31,164 nucleotides of DNA from MGBC113645 sp036308445 (GTDB lineage: Bacteria > Bacillota_I > Bacilli_A > Erysipelotrichales > Coprobacillaceae), in NCBI GenBank assembly GCA_036308445.1, contig JAXJVS010000114.1:1-31164 (forward strand), written 5' to 3'. A program made the translations under genes and the position numbers. The stretch's first letter is position 1. Each line of letters begins with the position of its first letter. The notes under the pieces are model-generated. The model worked only from the letters and a program-made list of their open reading frames with translations. It did not search any database and was not told the DNA's origin. Positions 12,966 through 21,883 of the stretch are shown piece after piece.

Positions 12966-15900
12966 AAATAAAGATATAAAGAAAGTATTAGTTATTGGTT
13001 CAGGACCAATTATTATTGGACAAGCTGCTGAATTTGATTATGCTGGTACTCAAGCTTGTCGTGCCTTGAAAGAAGAAGGAATAGAAGTAGTATTAATTAA
13101 TTCTAATCCAGCGACTATTATGACTGATAAAGATATTGCTGATAAAGTTTATATCGAGCCTTTAACTATACCGGTTGTAAAACATTTAATAGAAGTTGAA
13201 AAACCCGATAGTATTTTACCTACATTAGGTGGACAAAATGCCTTAAATATCGCCATGGCTTTAGCTGATGAAGGATTTTTAGATAATCATCATGTTAAAA
13301 CGATTGGGACAAATACAGATACAATAAAACTAGCTGAAGATAGATTAGAATTTAAGAACTTAATGGAAAAGATAGGTGAACCATGTGCAGCATCTATTGT
13401 TGTTAATCATGTAGATGATGCTTTAGATTTTGCTTCTCGCATTGGTTATCCTGTTGTTGTAAGACCAGCTTATACTTTAGGTGGTACTGGTGGTGGTATT
13501 GCATATAATGAACAGGAATTGCATGATATCTGTTCGAATGGTTTGAGATTATCAAGAGTAAATCAATGTTTAATTGAAAGATGTATTGCAGGATGGAAAG
13601 AAATTGAGTATGAAGTTATGCGTGATCATAAAGGAAATCGTATTACTGTATGTAATATGGAAAATCTTGATCCTGTAGGTGTACATACTGGTGATAGTAT
13701 TGTTGTTGCTCCTAGTCAGACTTTATCAGATAAAGAGTATCAGATGTTAAGAAGTTCTGCTTTGAATATTATTGATGCTTTAAATATTGAAGGTGGATGT
13801 AATGTTCAATTTGCCTTAAATCCTAATAGTTTTGAATACTGTGTTATTGAAGTTAATCCACGAGTATCTCGTTCATCAGCATTAGCTTCTAAGGCCACAG
13901 GTTATCCAATTGCAAAATTAGCAGCTAAGATAGCACTAGGATATACATTAGATGAAATTAAAAATGCAGTAACAGGAAAAACATATGCTTCATATGAACC
14001 AACATTAGATTATATTGTATGTAAAATTCCTAAATGGCCTTTTGATAAATTTGTAGAAGCTTCAAGAGAATTAGGGACACAAATGAAAGCAACTGGAGAA
14101 GTTATGAGTATCTGTAATAACTTTGAAGGAGCTTTAATGAAAGCGTTACGTAGTCTAGAACAGAATGTTTATGATTTGCATCTTAAAGAGGTAGATTGTC
14201 TAAGTGATGCAAAGTTAGTCGAAAAATTAGGAGATGTTGATGATCATCGTATCTTTGTAATTGCAGAATGTTTAAGAAGAGGTATGACTCTAGAAGAAAT
14301 TCATATGATTACTAAGATAGATTTATGGTTTATAGATAAAATTAAACATATTACTGAAATAGAACATCGTTTAAAAAATGAAAAATTAACTATTGAATTA
14401 TTAAAACAAGCTAAACGTTTAGAATTTACTGATAAAGTTATTGGTGAATACACAAATCTAAGTGAAGAAGAAATTCATAAATTAAGAAAAGATAATAATA
14501 TTGTGGCAGTGTATAAAACTGTTGATACTTGTGCTGGTGAGTTTGATGCTTCTACACCATATTATTATTCTATCTATGGTGGATATAATGAGATAGAGCA
14601 GGTAAAAAATAAAAAGAAGATTATGGTATTAGGTTCAGGCCCTATTAGAATTGGTCAAGGTATAGAGTTTGATTATTGTTCAGTACATTGTGTATGGGCA
14701 TTAAAGAGAATGGGGTATGAAACGATTATTGTTAATAATAATCCTGAAACAGTATCAACTGATTTTGATATTGCAGATAGATTATATTTTGAGCCATTAA
14801 CTGCTGAAGATGTTGAAAGTATTGTTGATATTGAAAAACCAGATGGTGCTATTGTTCAATTTGGCGGTCAAACAGCTATTAAACTTACAAAAGCATTGAT
14901 GGAAATGGGAGTTAAAATCTTAGGAACTTCTGCTGATGATGTAGATGCAGCTGAAGATAGAGAAAGATTTGATGAAATATTAGAAAAATGTCTTATTGAT
15001 AGACCAAAAGGTTCAACTGTATTTACTACCCATGAAGCAATAGAAACTGCTCATAAATTAGGTTATCCAGTATTAGTAAGACCTTCTTATGTATTAGGTG
15101 GAGCAGGTATGGAGATAGCTTTAAATGATGGTGATATTAAGAAATTTATGGCTATTATCAATAGACAATATCAAGAACATCCTATTTTAATTGATAAATA
15201 TTTATCAGGTAAAGAAGTAGAAGTAGATGCAATCTGTGATGTTAATGGTGTATTAATTCCTGGTATTATGGAACATGTGGAAAGAGCAGGTGTTCATAGT
15301 GGGGATAGTATTTCGGTATATCCTCCTCAGAAGATTAAAGATAATATAAAAGATATTATTGTAGAATATACACAAAGATTAGCTAAAGCTTTACATGTTA
15401 TTGGGTTGATTAATATTCAATTTATTGTTTATGAAGATCAGGTATATGTTATTGAAGTTAATCCACGATCTTCAAGAACTATCCCTTATATTTCTAAAGT
15501 TACTGATATTCCTATTGTAGATGTTGCTACTCAGGTTATTATGGGTAAAACTATAGAAGAACAAGGATATAGTTATGGGTTAGCACCTGAGAAAGAAACA
15601 ATTGCGATTAAGATGCCGGTATTTTCATTTGAAAAGATTAAGGGAGCAGAGATTAGTCTTGGTCCAGAAATGAAATCTACTGGAGAAGTCTTAGGTATTT
15701 CTAAGGATTATGATGAAGCTATTTATAAAGCATTTATTGGTACTGGTATTGATTTACCTAAGAAAAAGAATATTATTTGTACTATTAAAGATAGTGCTAA
15801 AGAAGAGTTCTTACCTATTGCGAAAAAGTATTATATGTTTGGATATGATTTATATGCTACAAAAGGAACATATAATTTCTTAAAAGAACATGATATACCT

Positions 15901-16155
15901 GTACATTTAGTTAATAGAATTGATGAAAAGAAGAATACGTTATTTGATTTAATGTTATCAGATACTGTAGATTTAGTTATTGATATGCCAACAAGAAATA
16001 ATAATTTAAAAGATGGTTTCTTAATTAGAAGATTTGCAGTAGAAGCAGGTATTCCTATTTATACATCATTAGATACTGCCAATGCACTCATTAACTGTTT
16101 AGAAAAAAGACATAAAGGTGATACATCATTAGTAGATATTACAAAATTGAAATAA
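12958..16155 (+). CDS. carB: Carbamoyl-phosphate synthase large subunit
   Basis: The full-length 1065-residue protein has the duplicated CarB architecture. Two homologous halves each open with a phosphate-binding pre-ATP-grasp motif (LVIGSGPIIIGQAAEFDYAG near residue 10 and MVLGSGPIRIGQGIEFDYC near 560) and contain an ATP-grasp site (RPAYTLGGTGGG and RPSYVLGGAG, with VIEVNPR in both). The C-terminal MGS-like allosteric domain (about 930-1065) normally binds UMP and other effectors in CarB proteins. It makes carbamoyl phosphate from bicarbonate, ammonia and two ATP. A strong terminator follows the stop codon. No other pyr or arg gene is adjacent, so carAB is an isolated two-gene unit with its own control. 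Confidence 0.98.
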   Translation: MPKNKDIKKVLVIGSGPIIIGQAAEFDYAGTQACRALKEEGIEVVLINSNPATIMTDKDIADKVYIEPLTIPVVKHLIEVEKPDSILPTLGGQNALNIAMALADEGFLDNHHVKTIGTNTDTIKLAEDRLEFKNLMEKIGEPCAASIVVNHVDDALDFASRIGYPVVVRPAYTLGGTGGGIAYNEQELHDICSNGLRLSRVNQCLIERCIAGWKEIEYEVMRDHKGNRITVCNMENLDPVGVHTGDSIVVAPSQTLSDKEYQMLRSSALNIIDALNIEGGCNVQFALNPNSFEYCVIEVNPRVSRSSALASKATGYPIAKLAAKIALGYTLDEIKNAVTGKTYASYEPTLDYIVCKIPKWPFDKFVEASRELGTQMKATGEVMSICNNFEGALMKALRSLEQNVYDLHLKEVDCLSDAKLVEKLGDVDDHRIFVIAECLRRGMTLEEIHMITKIDLWFIDKIKHITEIEHRLKNEKLTIELLKQAKRLEFTDKVIGEYTNLSEEEIHKLRKDNNIVAVYKTVDTCAGEFDASTPYYYSIYGGYNEIEQVKNKKKIMVLGSGPIRIGQGIEFDYCSVHCVWALKRMGYETIIVNNNPETVSTDFDIADRLYFEPLTAEDVESIVDIEKPDGAIVQFGGQTAIKLTKALMEMGVKILGTSADDVDAAEDRERFDEILEKCLIDRPKGSTVFTTHEAIETAHKLGYPVLVRPSYVLGGAGMEIALNDGDIKKFMAIINRQYQEHPILIDKYLSGKEVEVDAICDVNGVLIPGIMEHVERAGVHSGDSISVYPPQKIKDNIKDIIVEYTQRLAKALHVIGLINIQFIVYEDQVYVIEVNPRSSRTIPYISKVTDIPIVDVATQVIMGKTIEEQGYSYGLAPEKETIAIKMPVFSFEKIKGAEISLGPEMKSTGEVLGISKDYDEAIYKAFIGTGIDLPKKKNIICTIKDSAKEEFLPIAKKYYMFGYDLYATKGTYNFLKEHDIPVHLVNRIDEKKNTLFDLMLSDTVDLVIDMPTRNNNLKDGFLIRRFAVEAGIPIYTSLDTANALINCLEKRHKGDTSLVDITKLK

Positions 16156-16178
16156 ACTGGGAAATTCCCAGTTTTTTC
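16154..16178 (+). terminator. Terminator of carAB
   Basis: AAACTGGGAA followed almost at once by TTCCCAGTTT and further Ts, touching the carB stop codon. Confidence 0.88.
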
Positions 16179-16189
16179 TTTGATCTTTA

Positions 16190-16198
16190 TGTTAGAAT
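16190..16198 (+). promoter_or_regulatory. Extended -10 promoter for the DUF2207 gene
   Basis: TATGTTAGAATAA contains TG, one base, then TAGAAT. The predicted start near 16205 lies just before the ribosome binding site of the gene at 16226. There is no clear -35; that position falls in the carAB terminator. Confidence 0.45.
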
Positions 16199-16225
16199 AA
16201 GAGTAGATGAAGGAAGTGAGATAGA

Positions 16226-17905
16226 ATGAGAAAAATATGTCTTGTTATTTTAATGGCTTTTATGATGGTGATAACACCAGTGCAGGCATCAAATACAAAT
16301 ATTGATGAAATGACAATAACTGCAACTTTAGATGAGTTAGGTAATGCTCATATTAAAGAAATATGGGAAATGGATGTTTATGAAGGAACTGAAGTTTACA
16401 AGATTATGAATAATATGAATGAAAAGAGAATTACTAATCTTAAGGTTACAGATGAAAACAATAATCAATATACTAACATTGGAGAATGGGACGTAAGTGC
16501 CTCTAAAGAAGAGAAAAGAAATAAATGTGGTTTAGTTAATGATGGTGATGATTATGAATTGTGTTTTGGTATAGGAGATTATGGCCATAGAACTTATACC
16601 TTTGAATATGATGTATCTTATTTTGTTGAACAGTATAATGGTGATCAAGGATTTAATTTTGCTTTTTTTAGTGAATTAGAGTTGGATATAGAAAAAGTAA
16701 GAATTACAATTGAATATCCTAGTTATCAATTTAGTGAAGATAATAGTGATATTTATGCTTATGGTTATGAAGGATATATAGTCTACAACAAAGGTAGAAT
16801 TGTGATGGGGAATGAAGGAATCTTGAATAGTGGTTCTAATAAGATGCAGATATTAATGCGAATAGATAATGGTACATTTAAAAATCTTGTTAATACAGGT
16901 CGAACTTTTGATGATATTTTAGAAGAAGCAGAAGATGATGGACTAGGTTTTGGTTTTTTTATTCTTATGACTGTAGTAGTATTGGCTTTTGTTTTTCTTA
17001 TTGTTGTATTAGTGATGAATAAAACTGAAGAGGAAATGTTTGAAAATGGTGATAAGTTAGAAATAGATGATAATAATATTCCAATATATAATAATATTCC
17101 TAGTCATGGAGACTTATTTAGGTTTTATTTTCTTGCTAGAAAGATTTATTTAAAAAATGAGAAAAAGTATTTGATTGATACAGAAGAACAATCTGGATTG
17201 ATTAGTGGAATTATTTTGAAATGGGTTCGAGATGGCGTATTAGAATTTGAAAAGATAGAAGGTACTCCAGGATTATTTGGTAAAAGTGAAGGTTTTGCAG
17301 TAGATATGTACAATAAGATTACCATAGATAATCCATTAGAACAAGAGTTATTAGAATTTATCAAAGATGCTTCAGGAATGAATATGAAGTTTGAAGATGG
17401 TGAGTTTGAGAGATGGTGTAGAAAACATTATACTTTAATTGATGAATGGTTTTTGAATGTTGAAAAGAGCGTGGAAGAATCATTAAAACAGGAAGGATTA
17501 ATTAGAGTTAATCAGAAAATATACAAGCACTTTGGAAAAATTAATGATAAATATAAAGAAATTGTTTATACTGATACTTTAAAAGAAGAGATGTATCAGA
17601 TTATAGGATTTAAGAAGTACTTAGAAGAAATCTCTATGAGTTATATTGAAAATATAGATATTAAGCAATGGGAAGAATACTTAATTTATGCCAATATATT
17701 AGATATTGCAGATAATACTGAAAAAATAATAAAAAAGAAGATTCCTGATTTTGTAGAATATTCACATATTAATCCTTATTATCATCCTCATTTAATAAGA
17801 ACTTTTTCTCATAAAGGTGTTCAAGCTGCTCATACTGCTTCTAGTAGTTCGTCAACAGGCGGAGGCGGAAGCTTCTCTGGTGGAGGCGGAGGCGGAGTCC
17901 GTTAA
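16226..17905 (+). CDS. DUF2207 predicted membrane protein with Gly-rich tail
   Basis: The 559-residue protein has an N-terminal signal peptide (residues 1-21, ending VQA). The extracytoplasmic DUF2207 domain (about 25-215) contains MTITATLDELGNAHIKEIW and DYGHRTYTFEYDVSYFV. One membrane helix follows (about 246-264), then a cytoplasmic region of about 280 residues. The tail is SSSSS followed by repeated Gly runs, the typical end of this family. DUF2207 proteins are widespread in Bacillota and of unknown role. The Gly-rich tail is written with GGC/GGA codons and is much richer in G+C than the rest. Monocistronic. GGAAG precedes the ATG. Confidence 0.9.
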   Translation: MRKICLVILMAFMMVITPVQASNTNIDEMTITATLDELGNAHIKEIWEMDVYEGTEVYKIMNNMNEKRITNLKVTDENNNQYTNIGEWDVSASKEEKRNKCGLVNDGDDYELCFGIGDYGHRTYTFEYDVSYFVEQYNGDQGFNFAFFSELELDIEKVRITIEYPSYQFSEDNSDIYAYGYEGYIVYNKGRIVMGNEGILNSGSNKMQILMRIDNGTFKNLVNTGRTFDDILEEAEDDGLGFGFFILMTVVVLAFVFLIVVLVMNKTEEEMFENGDKLEIDDNNIPIYNNIPSHGDLFRFYFLARKIYLKNEKKYLIDTEEQSGLISGIILKWVRDGVLEFEKIEGTPGLFGKSEGFAVDMYNKITIDNPLEQELLEFIKDASGMNMKFEDGEFERWCRKHYTLIDEWFLNVEKSVEESLKQEGLIRVNQKIYKHFGKINDKYKEIVYTDTLKEEMYQIIGFKKYLEEISMSYIENIDIKQWEEYLIYANILDIADNTEKIIKKKIPDFVEYSHINPYYHPHLIRTFSHKGVQAAHTASSSSSTGGGGSFSGGGGGGVR

Positions 17906-17936
17906 AAAAGTAATATCATTATGATATTACTTTTTT
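17904..17936. terminator. Bidirectional terminator between DUF2207 gene and dut
   Basis: AAAAAAGTAATATCA, loop TTA, then TGATATTACTTTTTT form a perfect 15-bp stem with A and T runs on both sides. The dut stop codon is in its right arm, and the DUF2207 stop codon overlaps its left end. Confidence 0.92.
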
Positions 17937-18436
17937 GTTGTTGAACCAAAACCACCATTTCTTATTTCACTAACATCATCATCTTCTACGATACCATATG
18001 TTAAGAAAATACCTTGGACAATTCCTTCTCCTTTTTTTACGTCTAATGTCTTATTTTCATTGGAATCATTAGTTAATTTAATAAAGATATGTCCTTCATT
18101 ATCAGAATAGAAATAATCACTATCGATAACTCCTACAGTATTATTTAACTGTAATCGAAATTTAAAACCTAAACCACTTCTAGGAAATAACATTAATACC
18201 CAAGAAGGATTCATTTCACAACGAATTCCAGTAGGAATTTTTATTGTTTCTCCTGGTTTTAAAATAACATCAATAGGTGTATAGAAATCATAACCAGCAG
18301 AACCTACAGTTGCTCTTTTAGGTAAAGATATTTCATTATATATATTTTGGATTTCAGTTTCTTCTAAATTGAAGTCTGACATTCCTTCTTTGAATTGTTT
18401 ATAACTGACTTTATAAAATTTAGCTTTTTCCATCAT
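17927..18436 (-). CDS. dut: dUTP diphosphatase (dUTPase)
   Basis: All five trimeric dUTPase motifs are present in order: AGYDFYTP (motif 1), PRSGLGFKF (2), NTVGVIDSDYF (3, with the catalytic Asp), GEGIVQGIF (4) and RNGGFGSTTKK (5). The enzyme hydrolyses dUTP to dUMP and pyrophosphate, limiting uracil in DNA and supplying the thymidylate precursor. At 169 residues it is longer than the roughly 145-residue norm because of about 35 extra N-terminal residues before motif 1. Two ATG codons in a row are possible starts. The second, at 18433, lies about 8 bases from AAGGAG and is slightly better placed. The gene stands alone and converges on the DUF2207 gene. Confidence 0.95.
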   Translation of the reverse strand: MMEKAKFYKVSYKQFKEGMSDFNLEETEIQNIYNEISLPKRATVGSAGYDFYTPIDVILKPGETIKIPTGIRCEMNPSWVLMLFPRSGLGFKFRLQLNNTVGVIDSDYFYSDNEGHIFIKLTNDSNENKTLDVKKGEGIVQGIFLTYGIVEDDDVSEIRNGGFGSTTKK

Positions 18437-18633
18437 TATTCTCCTTAACTTGTTTCCATTATCTTACCACAAAAAGATATTTATATGAATCATTTTATTC
18501 ACATCATCTATGAAATTCTGAGAATTCGACAAAAGAGAAATAAATAAAATATTAAGGATGTATTATCTTTTTTAAAATAAAAATTTAATTTTTTATAAAT
18601 CATAAAGCATGTCTATAAAAAAATGTTGAACTA

Positions 18634-18642
18634 TGTTATAAT
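18634..18642 (+). promoter_or_regulatory. Extended -10 promoter of the pss-psd-parAB cluster
   Basis: TATGTTATAATAA holds TG, one base, then a consensus TATAAT. It lies 33 bases before the pss ATG. There is no good -35. Confidence 0.6.
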
Positions 18643-18674
18643 AACTACGAGATTAGAAGGTTTGGGTGGTTATT

Positions 18675-19289
18675 ATGATAGGATATTATAATTATACTGT
18701 TATATTGACATATTTAAGTTTGTTAAGTGCATTATTTGGAACACATTTAGCTATTTTAGGGAATCATAAAGAAGCATTAATATGCCTTTGTGTATGTGGA
18801 GTATGTGATGCATTTGATGGTATGGTTGCAAGATCTAAAAAAGATAGAACGGAAGAGGAGAAGAAGTTCGGTATACAGATTGATTCTTTAGTAGATATGT
18901 ATAGCTTTGGTATTTTTCCGGCAATTATTGGTTATACTATGGGGTTAAAGAAAAATTTTTTTATTATCTTTGCAATATATGCTATAGGTGCAGTAACAAG
19001 ACTTGGATATTTTAATGTAGTAGAAGAAATTAGACAACAAACAACAACCGAAAAGAGAAAATATTATCAGGGACTTCCAGTTACAAGTGCTTGTCTTATT
19101 TTTCCGGCTGTTTATTTATTGAATTATTTTTTAGATACACAGATAGTAACAATGATTTATGGTATTGTTATGGCTGTTGTAGCTCTAGCATTTGTTATTG
19201 ATTTTAAGGTTCCTAAGCCAGGTTTTAAATCAATTATGACTATGGGAGTATTTATGTTTGCGATATTTATTGGATTGGTGATGTTATAA
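18675..19289 (+). CDS. pssA: CDP-diacylglycerol-serine O-phosphatidyltransferase
   Basis: The 204-residue membrane protein carries the CDP-alcohol phosphotransferase signature D45-x2-D48-G49-x2-A52-R53, spacer, G66-x3-D70-x3-D74. It makes phosphatidylserine from CDP-diacylglycerol and serine, and the next gene, psd, decarboxylates the product, so this is the serine-specific enzyme. About six membrane helices are predicted. The start was placed at the ATG at 18675 after GGGTGG. An in-frame GTG at 18666 is an alternative, with AGAAGG before it. The stop codon overlaps the psd start by one base (TAATG). Confidence 0.92.
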   Translation: MIGYYNYTVILTYLSLLSALFGTHLAILGNHKEALICLCVCGVCDAFDGMVARSKKDRTEEEKKFGIQIDSLVDMYSFGIFPAIIGYTMGLKKNFFIIFAIYAIGAVTRLGYFNVVEEIRQQTTTEKRKYYQGLPVTSACLIFPAVYLLNYFLDTQIVTMIYGIVMAVVALAFVIDFKVPKPGFKSIMTMGVFMFAIFIGLVML

Positions 19290-20158
19290 TGAAAGTTGTT
19301 GATCGTCAAGGAAATGAGGTTATTTACAATCAAGGACAAAATAAATTATTAAAAAATTTATATGGAAGTGTATTAGGAAGAAGTGTTCTTAAGGTATTGA
19401 CACTTCCTTTTATTAGCCATATTGGTGGTAAAGTGATGGATAGTTCTTTGTCTAAGGTACAGATATCTTCGTTTATTAAGAATAATAATATAGATATGAG
19501 TCAGTATGAAGAAAAAGATTATCATTCATATAATGATTTTTTTACCAGAAATATCAAAGAAGGAAAAAGAATAATTGATTTTGATGAAAATCATTTAATT
19601 TCACCTGCTGATAGTAAAGTCAGTTATTATAAGATTAATGAAAATACTCATTTATTAGTTAAGGATACTTTATACACTATAGAAGAATTATTAGAAGATA
19701 AGACTATTGCTAAGAAATATCAAGGTGGTATATGTTTAGTGTGTAGATTAGCTGTTGATGATTATCATCATTATCATTATATTGATTCTGGAACAACTTT
19801 AACGTATAAATATATACAAGGTAAGTTCCATACAGTTAATCCCATCGCAAATGATTATTATCCAATTTATAAACAAAATACACGTAGTTATTCATTATTA
19901 TCAACTAAAAATTTTGGGGATGTTATCTATATGGAAGTAGGTGCTTTAATGGTTGGTAAGATTGTGAATTTAAAGAAACAAAGCTTTGAAAAAGGTGAAG
20001 AAAAAGGGTATTTTGAATTTGGTGGTTCTACAATTGTTTTGTTATTTGAAAAAGATAAAGTGAATATAGATCAGGATATTATTAATAATTCTTTAAAAAA
20101 TTATGAAACAAAAGTATATATGGGTGAAAAAATAGGTGTTAAGTTTGATAATTTGTGA
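19289..20158 (+). CDS. psd: Phosphatidylserine decarboxylase proenzyme
   Basis: The 289-residue protein is converted to two chains by self-cleavage before a serine that becomes the pyruvoyl group. The cleavage motif is G245-G246-S247-T248 in FEFGGSTIVLLF. The conserved catalytic segment AVDDYHHYHYIDSG (near residue 155-168) supplies the Asp/His pair. It converts phosphatidylserine to phosphatidylethanolamine at the membrane. It is coupled to pssA by a one-base overlap, so both steps are made together. Its length fits the clostridial type. parA follows after 53 bases, probably in the same transcript. Confidence 0.96.
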   Translation: MKVVDRQGNEVIYNQGQNKLLKNLYGSVLGRSVLKVLTLPFISHIGGKVMDSSLSKVQISSFIKNNNIDMSQYEEKDYHSYNDFFTRNIKEGKRIIDFDENHLISPADSKVSYYKINENTHLLVKDTLYTIEELLEDKTIAKKYQGGICLVCRLAVDDYHHYHYIDSGTTLTYKYIQGKFHTVNPIANDYYPIYKQNTRSYSLLSTKNFGDVIYMEVGALMVGKIVNLKKQSFEKGEEKGYFEFGGSTIVLLFEKDKVNIDQDIINNSLKNYETKVYMGEKIGVKFDNL

Positions 20159-20211
20159 TAGAATAGTATATCGCAATAAGAGTTTTTATAAACACTAAGG
20201 AGAGAAGAAGC

Positions 20212-20982
20212 ATGGCAAAAATTATTGCAGTTACAAATCAAAAAGGTGGGGTAGGTAAAACAACCACAAGTGTGAATTTATGTGCTGCATTAGCATATAT
20301 GAAAAAAAGAGTGTTATTAATAGATATCGATCCTCAAGCTAATGCAACTCAAGGGATTGGCATTGATCGTACTGATTTAGAATTGACAACTTATGATGTC
20401 ATTGTTGATCAAATACCAATTGAAAAAATAATTAAGTCTAGTAATGTTGAAAATCTAGATGTTGCTCCTGCAAATATTAATTTAGCAGGTGTTGAAATAC
20501 AATTATCACATGTTGAAGTCGGAAGAGAACAAAGATTAAAGAAATCATTAGTTAATGTTAGGGATAAGTATGATTATATTATTATAGATTGTCCTCCAGC
20601 ATTAGGTTTATTAAATACAAATGCTTTAACTGCTGCTGATTCTGTTTTAATTCCGGTTCAATGTGAATATTATGCATTGGAAGGTTTAACTCAATTATTA
20701 AACACTATTTTACTTACTCAAAGATCATTTAACGAAGATTTAACTATTGAAGGTGTATTGCTTACAATGTTAGATTCACGTACAAATTTAGGAATAGAAG
20801 TATCTCAGGAAGTTAGAAAATACTTTAGAGAAAAAGTATATGACACTGCTATTCCAAGAAATATAAGATTATCAGAAGCTCCATCTGAAGGTTTATGTAT
20901 TTTTGATTATGATAAAAATTCAGAAGGTGCTAAAGCTTATGCAAAATTTGCGAAAGAAGTGGTGAAGAGAAATGGCAAGTAA
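20212..20982 (+). CDS. parA: Chromosome partitioning ATPase ParA (Soj)
   Basis: The 256-residue protein has the deviant Walker A motif KGGVGKTT (11-18), Walker A' DIDPQANAT, and Walker B-type YIIIDCPPALGLLT-like segment, all typical of Soj/ParA. It is an ATP-dependent DNA-binding switch that works with ParB in origin segregation and, in Bacillus, in control of initiation. The small size without an N-terminal HTH marks the chromosomal type, not the large plasmid type. It overlaps parB by 11 bases. Its ribosome binding site is AAGGAG. Confidence 0.96.
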   Translation: MAKIIAVTNQKGGVGKTTTSVNLCAALAYMKKRVLLIDIDPQANATQGIGIDRTDLELTTYDVIVDQIPIEKIIKSSNVENLDVAPANINLAGVEIQLSHVEVGREQRLKKSLVNVRDKYDYIIIDCPPALGLLNTNALTAADSVLIPVQCEYYALEGLTQLLNTILLTQRSFNEDLTIEGVLLTMLDSRTNLGIEVSQEVRKYFREKVYDTAIPRNIRLSEAPSEGLCIFDYDKNSEGAKAYAKFAKEVVKRNGK

Positions 20983-21856
20983 GAAAAGATTAGGAAAAGG
21001 ATTAGATGCTATTTTTAATGATGCTTCTCAGGGTGCAGATTTACAATCAATGATTAATGCAATTGAAAAGAAAGCACCTGAAATGGCTCAATTAATGATT
21101 CCAGTTAAGGAAATAAGACCTAATCCATATCAGCCACGTAAATATTTTGATGAAGAAAAACTTAATGAATTAGCTCAATCAATTAAAGAACATGGAATTT
21201 TCCAACCTTTAATTTTAAAGAAGTCTATTCAGGGATATGAAATTGTTGCTGGTGAAAGACGTTATAGAGCAGCTACGATTATTGGATTAGAAGAAGTACC
21301 AGCTATTTTAGTTGAGTTTACTGATGCTCAGATGATGGAAATTGCTTTATTAGAAAATATTCAAAGGGAAGATTTGAATGCAATAGAAGAAGCACAAGCA
21401 TATCAATCTATGATGAAAGAGCTAGGACTAACTCAAGAAGAATTATCTAAACGAGTTGGAAAATCTAGAACACATATTGCTAATACGGTTAGATTATTAA
21501 AGATGCCTAAGAAGTTACAGACTTATGTATTAGAAGGAAAACTAACAATGGGACATGTAAAACCATTAATTGGTCTTGATGATACAAAGGCATTAGAGAT
21601 TGCGAAAAAAGCAATTGATCAAGAATTATCTGTAAGACAAGTAGAAGATATTGTTAAAGGTATTAAATTACAGGAAGCAAGAAGAAATAAACCTAAGGTT
21701 GAAAAACCTAAAGAATATGCATATGTAGAAAGTATTTTAAGAAAGAAGTATAGAACTAAAATTAAAGTTGAAGATAAATCTATTACTATAAAATATAATG
21801 ACACAGAAGACTTGAATCGTATATTAGAGTTAATGGGTGTTATAGAAGAAAGTTAG
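20972..21856 (+). CDS. parB: Chromosome partitioning protein ParB (Spo0J)
   Basis: The 294-residue protein has the ParB architecture. KKRLGKGLDAIF is at the N-terminus, the CTPase core spans about 42-135 (NPYQPRKYFDEE, then GERRYRAA at 94-101, then LLENIQREDLN), an HTH region lies at about 151-180 (LTQEELSKRVGKSRTHIANT), and a short C-terminal dimerisation domain follows. KGLDAIF is the usual ParA-contacting N-terminus. It binds parS and spreads as a CTP-dependent clamp. No copy of the canonical TGTTTCACGTGAAACA parS was seen in this window. It is the last gene of the cluster, ending at a strong terminator. Confidence 0.96.
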   Translation: MASKKRLGKGLDAIFNDASQGADLQSMINAIEKKAPEMAQLMIPVKEIRPNPYQPRKYFDEEKLNELAQSIKEHGIFQPLILKKSIQGYEIVAGERRYRAATIIGLEEVPAILVEFTDAQMMEIALLENIQREDLNAIEEAQAYQSMMKELGLTQEELSKRVGKSRTHIANTVRLLKMPKKLQTYVLEGKLTMGHVKPLIGLDDTKALEIAKKAIDQELSVRQVEDIVKGIKLQEARRNKPKVEKPKEYAYVESILRKKYRTKIKVEDKSITIKYNDTEDLNRILELMGVIEES

Positions 21857-21883
21857 GACAATGTGAAAACATTGTCCTATTTT
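21854..21883 (+). terminator. Terminator of the pss-psd-parAB cluster
   Basis: TAGGACAATGT, loop GAAA, then ACATTGTCCTA and TTTT form an 11-bp stem with a tetraloop. The parB stop codon is in the left arm. Confidence 0.92.

Noticed and set aside
18534..18560. Palindrome AATTCT-G-AGAATT near 18513-18530 as a Fur- or heat-type operator for dut or pss.
   Set aside because: It is short, A/T-rich, and matches no operator consensus I know; chance is likely in this composition.
20972..21883. A parS site beside parB.
   Set aside because: I looked for TGTTTCACGTGAAACA and close variants through the window by eye and found none; a proper search would be decisive.
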